In this document: one piece after another, positions 25,773 to 35,820 of the stretch
Layout: every line of letters starts with the position of its first letter
How positions within the stretch are numbered: position 1 is the first letter of the stretch
Source: Plasmopara viticola
Lineage: Eukaryota > Oomycota > Peronosporomycetes > Peronosporales > Peronosporaceae
DNA: 64,000 nt
Assembly (NCBI GenBank): GCA_001695595.3
Contig: MBPM02000008.1
Span: forward strand, 1,488,001 to 1,552,000
Direction of reading: 5' to 3'
Program-made: the position numbers and the translations under genes
Notes under the pieces: model-generated
The model's input: the letters and a program-made list of their open reading frames with translations, nothing else
The model's database searches: none
What the model was told of the DNA's origin: nothing

Positions 25773-26620
25773 TTAACGGTACGATTTCTGGAAGCGAGCG
25801 CGGGCGCTACCACCACCAAACTTCTTGGCCTCACAACGACGGGGGTCAGCGACTAGAAGGGTACGGTCGTAAGCAAGTAAAATGTCCTTAATCTCTTTCT
25901 TGGATGCCTCGTCCACGACTATTCAGCAAAAGCTGTCAATGACTTTTGACATATTACAATCTTGAAAGTAACGTACACTTTTGATAGTAAGCAACAATGG
26001 CCTTGGCAATTGCCTGACGGATGGCATAGATCTGAGCAGTGTGACCACCGCCCTTGACGCGAATACGAATGTCCACCTGAAATTTGACATTATCAAACGG
26101 TTACAGCACGTTAGCGCACCAAATTTATCGTCAGGTGGGTAGGAGGAGTGCAAGCCAGTTGCGACAGCATGGTATTTACACGACGGTAAACAGAGCATGC
26201 ACACAGATTATTTGGGTGGTGCGAGTGCTTTGACAGCAGAATGCCAAATGTGGGTGATTTAAAACTTGGAACCAACTCAGTAAACGCTGTTGGGCGATCG
26301 AGAGAGCAGCACAGCATCGTGATGAGCGATACGTTGTTTATAGAAGAGCGGCCTGTTTTACGTCGATGTAGATACCAAAGCTGTCGTGCATAGCCCACAA
26401 CTCAACCAAGTTTTTGCTCAGGTCACCGTACGTTGGCAAAGCGCTGCTGGCCTAGCAAAAGCACAGGCTCGTAGGTCTTGACACGCAGAATCTCGGGCTC
26501 CACAAGCTCGATAGGCGTGCCATTAACCTTGATGAGTCCGTGACCGCGTTTGCAGTAAGCGACAGCCGTAGCATTTTTCTTGCGGCCAAAGACCTGAACC
26601 GACTCAATCTTGCCCTCCAT
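25773..26620 (-). CDS. RPS16: 40S ribosomal protein S16 (uS9)
   Basis: Three exons: 26620-26432, 26076-25977 and 25918-25773, giving 144 aa, the usual length of the family. Exon 1 encodes [19 protein letters not shown], then [10 protein letters not shown] and [12 protein letters not shown]. Exon 2 continues [20 protein letters not shown]. Exon 3 gives [27 protein letters not shown] and the C-terminal ARFQKSYR that reaches the mRNA P site in the 40S head. Donors are GTACGG and GTACGT. The first intron is 355 nt, several times longer than any other here. I looked for snoRNA boxes in it and found no convincing pair. The gene is divergent from NIP7 with a ~210-bp shared upstream region. Confidence 0.95.
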
Positions 26621-26829
26621 TTCTAGTGCCTGTGCGAAAATTAGCTATGCGCTCTGACAAGCCACCAATGCAATGCGCGGAAACCAACCAATGCCGTCTG
26701 TATTTTTGCCAATCCACAGAGAGAAAAATCGTAATTGGATAGAAAGATTAAAAACCCAAATGCCGTATGCTGTTTATAAGGACGCTGCCGCGAACCAATT
26801 ACTTAATCAACCAGTACACTCAACACACC

Positions 26830-27370
26830 ATGCGTCCGCTTACTGAAGATGAGATGACAACGGTATTTGAGAAGATTAGCAAGTATATCGGCCGCAACGT
26901 ACAACACTAGTTGCGCGTCCCGATGAGAAATATTGCTTTCGATTGCATGGCAATAATGTTTACTATTGCAGCGAGAAGCTCATGCGCCAGTCCACCAACA
27001 TCGGCACGGATGAACTGATGAGTCTCGGCACGGCCGTAGGCAAGCTAACCAAAACGAAAAAGTTTCATTTACGCATCACATTTCTGGACCACCTTGCTCA
27101 GTATGCCAAGTACAAGGTTTGGATCAAGCCCAACTCGGAAATGTCTTTTCTGTACGGCAATAATGTCGTCAAGTCAGGCCTTGGTCGTATCACGGAAGGC
27201 ACGCCGCAGTACGCTGGCGTCGTTGTCTATAGCATGAACGACATTCCATTGGGTTTCGGATTGCTGCCCAGGCAACGGAATTGTGCAAAGATTTGGAGCC
27301 CACGGCCTACGTGGTGCTGCACCAAGCAGATATTGGCGAGTACCTTCGTGTTGAAGACGAGTTGTTTTGA
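26830..27370 (+). pseudogene. NIP7: NIP7-like 60S ribosome biogenesis factor, two frameshifts
   Basis: The sequence encodes NIP7 along its whole length in three successive frames: [20 protein letters not shown] from 26830; [20 protein letters not shown] through [20 protein letters not shown] and [15 protein letters not shown] in the next frame; then [20 protein letters not shown] and [12 protein letters not shown] to a TGA at 27368. Each change is a one-base loss relative to the family, near 26907 and near 27262. Neither site is a homopolymer and no GT-AG intron fits. NIP7 (N-terminal domain plus PUA domain) is normally single-copy and essential. So this is either a real pseudogene with another copy elsewhere, or assembly error. 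Protein conservation between the shifts is high, which argues for a recent break or sequencing error. Confidence 0.85.
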
Positions 27371-27502
27371 AAAAGTTGAAAGGGTTTCTAGTATAACTTT
27401 ATTAGACTTCGTACACCTTGAAATTATATAATAGACATTTTACGCTTGTTTTACCTAATTCGCTGTATTTAAAAGTAATATAGTCTATAGCTGTGCTGGC
27501 GA

Positions 27503-28529
27503 TCACTCATTCAGCACAAAGCTTTTCATGACAAGCTGAATCTGCTCATAGGCAGCAAAAATAATTGCGCCAGTGGGCATCACCTTGAGAATATTTGCCG
27601 ACAATCCTTTAAACAATCCAAGGTAGCCTTCGTGTCGGATAATTTTGACTGTGCAGTCCCATGTGCCTGTATACTTGTTCGCTAAAGGCCCTCCTTGCTG
27701 CAAACGTGCTTTAATCACCTGGTATGGGTAGGTTGAAGTAGATGCAATGGATTGCGCCACCGCACCCATTAGAAGCGTTGGAATCACATCCATCTCAGGA
27801 CTCCAATGCGTTTGATAGACATTCTTTAAACGTTCATACGCTACAAATTTGATCGCTCCGTTCGTGGTAAGAAATAATGCAGGTATCATGCCTTTGTACA
27901 GAGCAAGAACACCTTCGGCAGCTACAATTCGTCGAAATGCATCTAACGTAGCCAGCATAAACACACAACAATTATTATACATCACTCGAATCTTCAACCT
28001 CGTCGATTGACGCACCTGGTACACTTCGATAAGGTATATTATCGACCATTTTTTTGGCTGCATCTTTGCCCGCATTGCTCGCTTGAAGTCTTTTATTGAT
28101 TTGCACTTGCATTCGGATCTTTATGAGCCAAATCGGATTCGTCAGGGGTACAACAATAACACCAGCCTCGATGCCTGAGAAGAAGTGCTGCCACGACCCC
28201 TGGATCCAGCCTTCCTCTGCCATGCGAGCGTAACGCTCTTTTGCATTCTGGTAAACGAGCATATAGATTCCCCACGAAAGAGTTGCACCATACAACGCTG
28301 GACTCATGCCGCGAAACAGCGCGCTCAAGCTTTCTTCGGCTACGATAGAGCGAAAAGCGTGACCCAACGATCGGTATGCGTGCGTGGATTTTTCATGCAC
28401 CTGGTAGCGGACTTTCACCAGATCCAACGGGTACAGTAGAACTGTCGAAATGGCACCAGCACCTAAGCCTGCAGTCGTATGAATCACGCTGTGCCACTGG
28501 TCCTGAGTCAGGAGTTCCTTCAGCGTCAT
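27503..28529 (-). CDS. mitochondrial carrier, FAD/folate transporter type (SLC25A32/FLX1-like)
   Basis: Two exons: 28529-28016 and 27942-27503, with a 73-nt intron (GTGCGT...GTTAG), giving 317 aa. The splice makes PYRSVPDAFRRIVAAEG. The three tandem ~100-residue repeats each show the carrier signature: PLDLVKVRYQ, NPIWLIKIRMQ and TYPYQVIKARLQQGG. The PIW form of the second signature and the YPYQV form of the third are typical of the FAD/folate and pyridine-nucleotide branch, inserted in the inner mitochondrial membrane. Which substrate it carries cannot be settled from sequence. The start is the ATG followed by TLKELLTQDQW; an upstream in-frame extension is open but less likely. The gene is convergent with NIP7, 132 bp apart. 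Confidence 0.9.
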
Positions 28530-29385
28530 TGTGCTGTTGTGTGTGTGAATGTGCTTCCATTGACCCAAATTTACGTGGTCCACCTTTACCACTCGAAAAA
28601 TGTACACAAAAAGTATGTATAGTACAATAATTATACGGAGAGACTATTGGAAAACACGCACATTCTTTTTGGAAACGCTTTTGTTGAAAAAGGATACTGA
28701 AGAACCATAGCATCATCTTGAGTACTTTATGAAGGCTCAGGTTTTCAAAAGGAGGGACCCAAACCTCTACCGAAACATTGCGTGACTACCGAGGCGCAAT
28801 GACGGCCTGAGCGTCTCACAATCTGGCCAATAAAATTGACGATCAGCGTATGTTGTGTTAGTATTATTCAGCCCTTACATGACCAGCAGAGTCCTGCACA
28901 GGGTACCCATACCCATACCGACCCATTAATTACTCATACTCATGGGTTTTGGGTGGGCATGGGTACGCGGGTCCAGTCGGTGGGTGGGTGTGGTTGGGCA
29001 GTGACAGGGAGGCGTGGGCATGGGTGGGTACGGCGTATGCCGGTATTTAATGAGAACTCGCTAACATTCCACCCGCTGGCGACTGGGTATCTGTGGGTAC
29101 AACCAGGTGGTCGGGGAATCGGTGGGCATGCGTGGTCGCGAAATGAACGTGGGTGGACATGGGTGGGCGAAGCCGTGGGTAACCGTGGGTTCCAAATCGT
29201 TGCAGTACTCTGATGACCAGCACTATCGAAAAACTCGTAATTAGTGAGGTTTGTGCAGTGAAAATTTTGACGAGCTGTTGAAAGATATTCTCAGCCCGAC
29301 TGATCTATGAAAAACTGCCATAACTGCGACAATGAACCAGTCGCTCACTAGATTTTAAAGATATAATCAAAGCACATTATATTAT
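28530..29385. other. intergenic region upstream of the carrier gene
   Basis: No gene recognised. It contains the G-rich repeat block listed separately. Confidence 0.5.
28900..29190 (+). repeat. GGGT-rich imperfect repeats with a short C-rich inverted arm
   Basis: The plus strand carries many GGG runs in TGGGTGGG, CATGGGT and GTGGGTA contexts from about 28938 to 29190. Just before them (28900-28926) lies the opposite pattern, with repeated TACCCA. It is not the telomere repeat TTTAGGG. The spacing of the GGG runs would allow G-quadruplexes, and the C-rich arm could pair back on the G-rich arm. Confidence 0.7.
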
Positions 29386-30005
29386 GGGAGCCGCCAATCA
29401 GCCCCCCCTTCTGCTAACCAGCACCCCCTCTTAAATACATACCTTTAAGCTATATTAATGATCTATGATTGGCTGGAGCGAACATCTTAAATTTCAAATG
29501 CTCTAAAGGATATAGAACATTCGCAATGCAAAAAACCTTGCACTGATAATTTGATAACGATCGCGACAGATCTGAGAAGCAGCTCTACAATATTAATTTG
29601 GCATAAATGAGCAATTCATCAAGTACTAGAAGACCAAGCAGAGTGTCCGTAATCATCGACAATACCCAGAGCAACAAGGTTGATCTCTGTATTTTGAAAA
29701 GCGAAAAAAAAACTAATAAGCCATACCACGTTGCGGCTCGCAAAGCCAATGCAGAGATCAACCTTGACGCTCTCGGTAATGTCGATAATTGAGCCACTCC
29801 GCTCAGTCTTCTAGTACTTAGTACTAAGAAACCAAGCAGAGTGTCCTCGGACCCTAGATTGGAAGGAAGCTGATAATTTGCTAAGATCGCAACAGAAGAT
29901 CATTGCTTTAAAACAGGTTTATAATACGTGCAAAAAAACCTGTTCTAGGTTTTAGGATTTGGAGGGTGGCCAATTAACAAGAAGGGGGGCTAATTAGCGG
30001 CTCCC
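29386..30005. mobile_element. MITE-like element with terminal inverted repeats
   Basis: The left end starts GGGAGCCGCCAATCAGCCCC and the right end, reverse-complemented, starts GGGAGCCGCTAATTAGCCCC. The similarity continues imperfectly for about 40 bp. The 620-bp unit is flanked by TAT on both sides, which could be a 3-bp target duplication. Internal partial repeats occur (AAGCAGAGTGTCC at about 29636 and 29833). A short open frame of 61 codons (29607-29792, +) is not recognised and the element is too small for a transposase, so it is non-autonomous. The superfamily is uncertain; a 3-bp duplication would fit PIF/Harbinger only loosely. Confidence 0.75.
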
Positions 30006-33000
30006 TATGTTATCATGTAAATTAGCCTTTCGACTGCAGTCGATTGCGCACTTTGATGATAATAATGAACAGTCATTTATGGAAATCGTATGTATTCTTG
30101 CACGCATCCTCTTTTGCAGCACCTTCGAAAACGATCGAACGACTTTGCCTTTTCTGTCGAACGTGCACACATTGCTGCTTGGAAATTTGGTGGCTACATC
30201 AGTCTAGAGGCGGTCCGATTTGCAGCTCTTTCCATTGCTGAGTAGCTAGATCGCATCACGGTGAACAAACCCTGCAAGCAAAGTTTATGTTATTGAACTC
30301 AGGCAGTATAAATTTTGACGACCCCGGTACCTCCTGCAAAGTCCAAGTCGGCAATCGACAACTTTATTAAAAGGGGTCTCATGTCTAGTCTTCCGGATTA
30401 AGAAATACATTTGTCGACACCGATTGAGTGAGCATCGCGCGGCTGGACTTAGAGCCGGACGCTCACCCATTAAAGAACTACCCGAGTGTTTCGTTATCGA
30501 GGAAACAGTGGAGGACGCCTTTCGTCAATCTTAAAAATCCACTAGAAATCAAGTTTTCTTTCATAAGTGCACGCAACTTTAATGATTGCAGACAAGAACG
30601 TAAAAGAAGGTACCTGCATTATTTCTGATCAATAATAAAACTTAATAATATCATGTTTGAGGTAATTTTAGGCTCAATGCAACGAAATGTAATGGATGGG
30701 CAATTCCTTGGCGTCCATATTGATGTAGGTGTGCTCGCTTACTCGGATCCAATATTGCTGGAATCAGGCGCTCCAAAGCAAAGCAGCAGCCGCTGCCATG
30801 GCGCCGACAAGCAAAAGCCCTTGTTCGTGCCAGTTCTAAATTGGGCTGACAAAGTAGATCCCTCGTCTCGTATAAGGATAGAGGGCAAAAGATGCTTCCT
30901 CAGGACCTATAAGTCCCCGGTTACCAGACGAGGCGATCGCTTTCTGAAAGGTAATTAGCCTGGTGGGTGTGTCACTGATATGAATCATAAAAGCATACTT
31001 TAAAGAAGTTTAATCACTCTCTAAAACGAAACCAGCAGCTGTAAATTGCTGGCTGTACATGTGAGTGTATGGGGTTATTATACCATTTTGATTTTTAGTA
31101 TGCTTTTGCACGTCGACAAATTTGCGCACCGGCAATAGATACCAGTCATGACGTCTTGGATATAAATTTTGGCAAGCAACCTGATAAAAATGGGAGCATC
31201 GACTGCTATAGAGGCCAACTATAGCTTTTTGAATGTATCAAACATATTTGTTTCGGTGGGAATAAAGCGCCGTCTATCGCAGGTAAGAAAAGCTTCGCGA
31301 GTGGGTAGCATAAGTTTACAAGACGCAATAGGTAAAGCAGTTTCATAGATAGGCGGCTAATGTAATTTCATAAAAGAAACGAAAAATGCAGAACAAACGC
31401 AATTTTTGAGTGTCCCAAACTAGCCCGTAGTTGACAGAATATGCCACTTTACAGGATTAATGACATTTTTGATCGGACAGCGTATCATGTAAGGTCCACA
31501 TGTATTAAAGACACTGTCAGAGTTACTGAATTTGAAAGACTCATAGCGATTGAGCGAAAAGCTGTAAATATTTAGATGTACTCCCAAAGATCGACCCTCT
31601 TTTCAGAGAAGAACACGGTTTTGTTGTTATGAACATACGCTGCTTAAGGATCTCGGAGACCGACTCTTTGTCGTGGCTTATCCTTTACCAAAGAAACACT
31701 TGGATGTGGTGTTTAGAAATCCACTGTCATAATTTTCCTCAAATAGAATAGTGAGGCACGGGAGTAATTTCGTGCGAGGTATGTAGTACTCTGTCACCAA
31801 GCTAAGGCAGCTTTCCTCGAAATAACATGTGAATTCATTGATATTTTATACCCCAGTAAGACCAAGAATGGAATGGTGTGGAATCAATAATTTGCGCATT
31901 CTTCACCGAATTTTCTTACGCGGTTATGTTTACAATACGCTAAGCACTTACACAAGAGCCCGTTTCAAGAAGCAATGTGCTATTTAAAAACGCACGCTAT
32001 TTAGTTCAATGTTTTTGGTCGATGGATCCTACCAAGGCATTCGTATATACTCCTTGAGGCGATAGTACGCCTAGGCACATGCTATGAAGTCAAATAGTGA
32101 TGCCACTAGTGTCTTCGTATGCCTTGATGACATTTGATTGTATAGTTCCCCATTTAGTTTAACCATGGTCACTTGAGGCTTTGATAACCAAGAAAGTTTA
32201 CGCCAACATCGACATATCTATCTTTGTGTCCGAGGAGATAGATAATACGGCTGCTTTGTAAGCGGCTGATAAGGATTGCGCAGATCCCGATGAAGTAAAA
32301 ACGCTTCATATTGGTCTACACCACGTCATTACAAGAAATTGTAGGCGTGGATAGGCCTCTGAGTCTGTGCCTAAGTATAGTGCTGGGTTCGCAGTTCTTC
32401 AGTTGTAGCAAAGCTCGATTATGGTATAGGCAAATGCGTCGGAAATGGCTACAATAGGTTTCACCTCGCTTGTTTAAGCAAGAGCGGATTTCCTCGTAAT
32501 GCTTCCTATGATGACATTTAAAGTTTCCGTTAGTGGCGTTCCAGCAATTCGCTCACAACAGCTTGTAAAGAGATCACACGAGAACAGTCAGAGGCTGCTG
32601 GGTAGAGCTTACGGCCATGACGATAATTTTTTTGTCATAAAGTTTGCAATGATAGAGTGTGAGTAAATTATCTGGGCTCCGAGCCTTTTGAAGTCGTTTC
32701 AGACCACGCATCTTTGCGGACGTCAATAAATACGCTCTACTTGTTTATCCAGAAAAGAAAAGGCGGTTATCATCATCCACAACATTTTGCGCCTAATACA
32801 TACTGGACAAGCTTAGTATGCGCTTGATGCGCTTACGCACATACTAAAGAATGTGTTGGCTCGAAATAATTGGGTGAAGCTTTACATATAATCGCTTCGT
32901 CGATCGTACATAGCCAGAAACAATTTGGCGCTTATAATGAAGTTTCTCATTGGACATTAACACTAGGTTAAAATTACTCGTCAGCGTTTGCAGTTGCGTT

Positions 33001-34696
33001 GAGTCAGTGGGTAGACGGTGTGTTCCCTAAAATAGTGGATGCAATAGATCCAGCTCAAGCCGTTGTTTCAAGCGACGAAGACTTGAAGTACTGTTACCTT
33101 CCAAAGGCACATGATGCTTCAATTAGTGATCATTTAGGCAAATAAATAAGCATTGCTCTTTTACATGTCGCGCATTATAAGTTCAACTAGAAAAGCCCTG
33201 CCATAACATGCGCAAACAAATGTAACAGCTTATTCAAAGTATTAAATCCGAAAATTGAGCAACTCTTATTTGATCAATCGATCTTCTGATGCACGCTTAA
33301 ATCACAGTCGCTTACCGGAAGATCACATAGCTTTTTTCATGCCTCTAAGCAAGATGCTGTGTGATCCGTCACCCACACCTGATCGAAGACAAATTAGGAC
33401 TGTGACGGAAGTCAAAGCGCAAACTTGCTGGCGCTTTACTATTGTGAGGTTCGAGAGGGCGTAAGGCATGCAGTTCAAGAAAATCGCTATCAGCTGCATA
33501 GACTTTGCATTACTGCCAGGATCTTGATGAGTTTTGAGAATGCTGCTGAAAAATGCCATACCCTCTGTTAAATTGTATGACATCTAAATCGTGTGCTGTT
33601 TTTATTTTACACTAAATTTTGAAAAAGTAATTTTGATGATTTTTTTTAGATCTGAGCGCGGTGCTAGAGCTATTTCTGCTGGTTTCAAATTACATCTAAT
33701 CCACAACATGCTGCCGCGCAGCAAAAAAAAACAAGCATTTTGAACAGTCGAATCAAAAAGTGTTTCTAAATCTTAATCGTCATAGAGTGCGGTGTGTAGC
33801 GTAATTCTTTTTGGAAAAAAGTTTATAGGTGCAAAACTCGAAATGTTGCCGACAACGACAGCGCACATTGAAAAGCCGTCTTACCGTTTAAATGCAGGTC
33901 CGTGCAAGGCAAGCTATGCTCTGCAGCTTTTCTCAAAGGCTACACCCGGCGCTTTGTTTTCTTGCCCCGTAGAGCGTTATGAAGTTAGTCGCGACTAAAA
34001 ACAATATATGCCTGCATGCCAGTCTTTAGAGCCTTTTGGATGTTATTAGCTTAGCACAATTCTATGCAATAAACTCCGCGTCAGTACAATACAGCTAATA
34101 TCGATAGCGTCACCATCTGCTTCATTCGCCAAACAATTCTTTATTTGAGGTAAACGAGCTGACACGAATACTGCATCTGTGCAAGTGTGTACTGGCAGTG
34201 TCTAGGGTTTCTTACGAGTACTTAGTGACTGCGCTCCTCTACGTGTGCTTTACGATAACTCAGGATGTAGTCAGAGATAGTCAGTTGCAGCCAGCGTCAG
34301 AGACAGTTCAGCCCAGATCTTGCTGGCACCACGCATCGGTATCTCTTCAAAGAATTCTCAAATGTACAAGTCAACAACTAAATACTTAATTTTAACCCAT
34401 ATCTTAACAGCAATACGACGAAGCATGACAACTGATTTTTATTGTGTTTTCCCCATTTTTCACAAACAGGCAAGGGCGTTCCTTGAGCCAACTACATTAA
34501 GACTCTTGTTTTCGCGGTCCTGTTTGATAAGGCTTTTTTTTGGTATGTAGCCAGCAACTAAGCATTCCGGATGGGAAATCCTCCTAGGAGCAGCGGAAGA
34601 GGCGCAATACTTGCTAGCATGCTAGATTTGACCAACCACGCCAATCTGTTGGATTTGACCACTCCCCTTCCAAAATGTAAATTCGACAATATATGT
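30006..34696. other. gene-poor stretch
   Basis: No gene supported. The longest candidate frames (for example 30653-30958, +) are around 100 codons with no recognisable domain. The rest is AT-rich and interrupted in all frames. Confidence 0.5.
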
Positions 34697-34710
34697 CTCA
34701 TTTCGCAATC
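34697..34710 (+). promoter_or_regulatory. oomycete initiator-type core promoter of the secreted repeat protein
   Basis: CTCATTTCGCAATC matches the known oomycete initiator plus flanking element (GCTCATTYYNCAWTTT) over most positions. Transcription from its TCA would begin downstream of the ATG at 34693 and about 20 nt upstream of the ATG at 34720. This decides the start codon of the gene. Confidence 0.7.
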
Positions 34711-34719
34711 GGCTCAAAT

Positions 34720-35820
34720 ATGCGTCTTCACCTCCTTATCCCCCTCTTTCAAGTTGGAATCAGCATATGTGTGGCCAATGGAGCCGGACGGTCCGGGGAG
34801 CTGAACGAAATTAGCGACAACGCTTCTCGTGCATTAACCGCCACCACCCATGATAAAGGTAGCACCGAGCAATTCTACGTTGGCCGGGCTCTCACTCAAA
34901 CCGACTCACACGTCGCCAGTCTCGATCGTATCGTTGCTTCTCGCGCCTTCCCTACTGCAGTACTGGACGATCCGACTATCACTTCCCGCGCACTCACGAC
35001 AGCAAACCATAATGAGTTTGGCACTGGAACTTTGAGTGTTCGGAGTGCTCTTACTCGAACAGAATCGCATGATAGTAGTGTCACCCGCATCTCTGCTTCT
35101 CGTGCATTGCCTGCCGTAGCAGGGGATGCACCAATTGTCGGACGTGCCGGCAATTTGCGCGCTCTCTCGGTCACACCACACGTACCCCAAACTTTGAACT
35201 TCAAGCTTGTTAGTCAACTTGAGAACGCCGTCACAGTGCCAAAACATTTGCCCATTACCGCTCCCGACGCAATAAAACACCTGAATGGAGAGGGCAGAGG
35301 GAAAGCAATTTTGGCGATGAAAATGTGGATTGCCGACCTGCACCCTCAAACCAATTTTCGTGAAGTAAAAGAATTGATTCACAAAGCACATGCCGACTCA
35401 AGCGTGAAAAGACTTCTTTACAAGCATGTGTCGGATGCGGAGTTAAATGCAAAGATGTTCCCCGAGACACTATTGGCTGAGTCTCCGGTTGATGCCACTT
35501 TGATCGTCAAGTCGTTGGCGCTTCTTCAGCAAATTCGCTCGGAACCCTTGATAAAGAATCCGGTTATATCGCTTCAAAAACTCAAAGTGCTCTCGCCAGA
35601 AGTGTTGGATAGCTTTGCTAGCTTCCAGACAACGATGGGAGGAAAGAGCCACGCCTTGCGTATACAAGCAAAGTTGTTTGATTTCTTGAAAGGTGAGAAA
35701 AAGATGAACGCCGACATGTTTCGGGACAGTGCGAATAAGGCAATCGAGAGTGGGGGAGATGTTGATTCGAAGTATTATGATGCGGTCTACGATGTGTTTA
35801 AAAATAAGTACGCCTCCTAG
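34720..35820 (+). CDS. secreted protein with RAL-motif repeats, effector candidate
   Basis: Single exon, 366 aa from the ATG at 34720. It begins with a signal peptide (MRLHLLIPLFQVGISICVAN). Residues 36-88 and 89-141 are two 53-residue units that align without gaps. Both hold [SR]ALT or RAL-type motifs at the same three places (SRALT, RALT or SALT, SRAFP or SRALP). A further GNLRAL follows near 147. There is no canonical RXLR-EER; the motifs are RXLR-like with the last arginine changed, and GNLR is a GXLR variant. The C-terminal ~200 residues are helical and charged, with no WY motif I can define. A typical oomycete initiator sits just upstream and an AATAAA lies downstream at ~35852. The host target, if any, is unknown. 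It lies alone in gene-poor DNA. Confidence 0.75.
   Translation: MRLHLLIPLFQVGISICVANGAGRSGELNEISDNASRALTATTHDKGSTEQFYVGRALTQTDSHVASLDRIVASRAFPTAVLDDPTITSRALTTANHNEFGTGTLSVRSALTRTESHDSSVTRISASRALPAVAGDAPIVGRAGNLRALSVTPHVPQTLNFKLVSQLENAVTVPKHLPITAPDAIKHLNGEGRGKAILAMKMWIADLHPQTNFREVKELIHKAHADSSVKRLLYKHVSDAELNAKMFPETLLAESPVDATLIVKSLALLQQIRSEPLIKNPVISLQKLKVLSPEVLDSFASFQTTMGGKSHALRIQAKLFDFLKGEKKMNADMFRDSANKAIESGGDVDSKYYDAVYDVFKNKYAS
34825..35142 (+). repeat. two 159-bp in-frame repeats inside the effector candidate
   Basis: Codons for the first 53-residue unit (34825-34983) are followed directly by the second (34984-35142). The units have diverged at many positions but keep length and the SRALT, T[ED]SH, R[IV][VS]ASRA and D[DA]P landmarks in register. 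Confidence 0.85.

Noticed and set aside
26077..26431. snoRNA in the long first intron of RPS16
   Set aside because: No convincing C/D box pair or H/ACA fold could be seen by eye.
26894..26912. GTACAACACTAG in NIP7 as a tiny intron
   Set aside because: Only 12 nt, and removing it does not restore the reading frame.
30653..30958. 101-codon plus-strand frame
   Set aside because: No domain, signal peptide, splice or promoter support, and it lies in decayed DNA.
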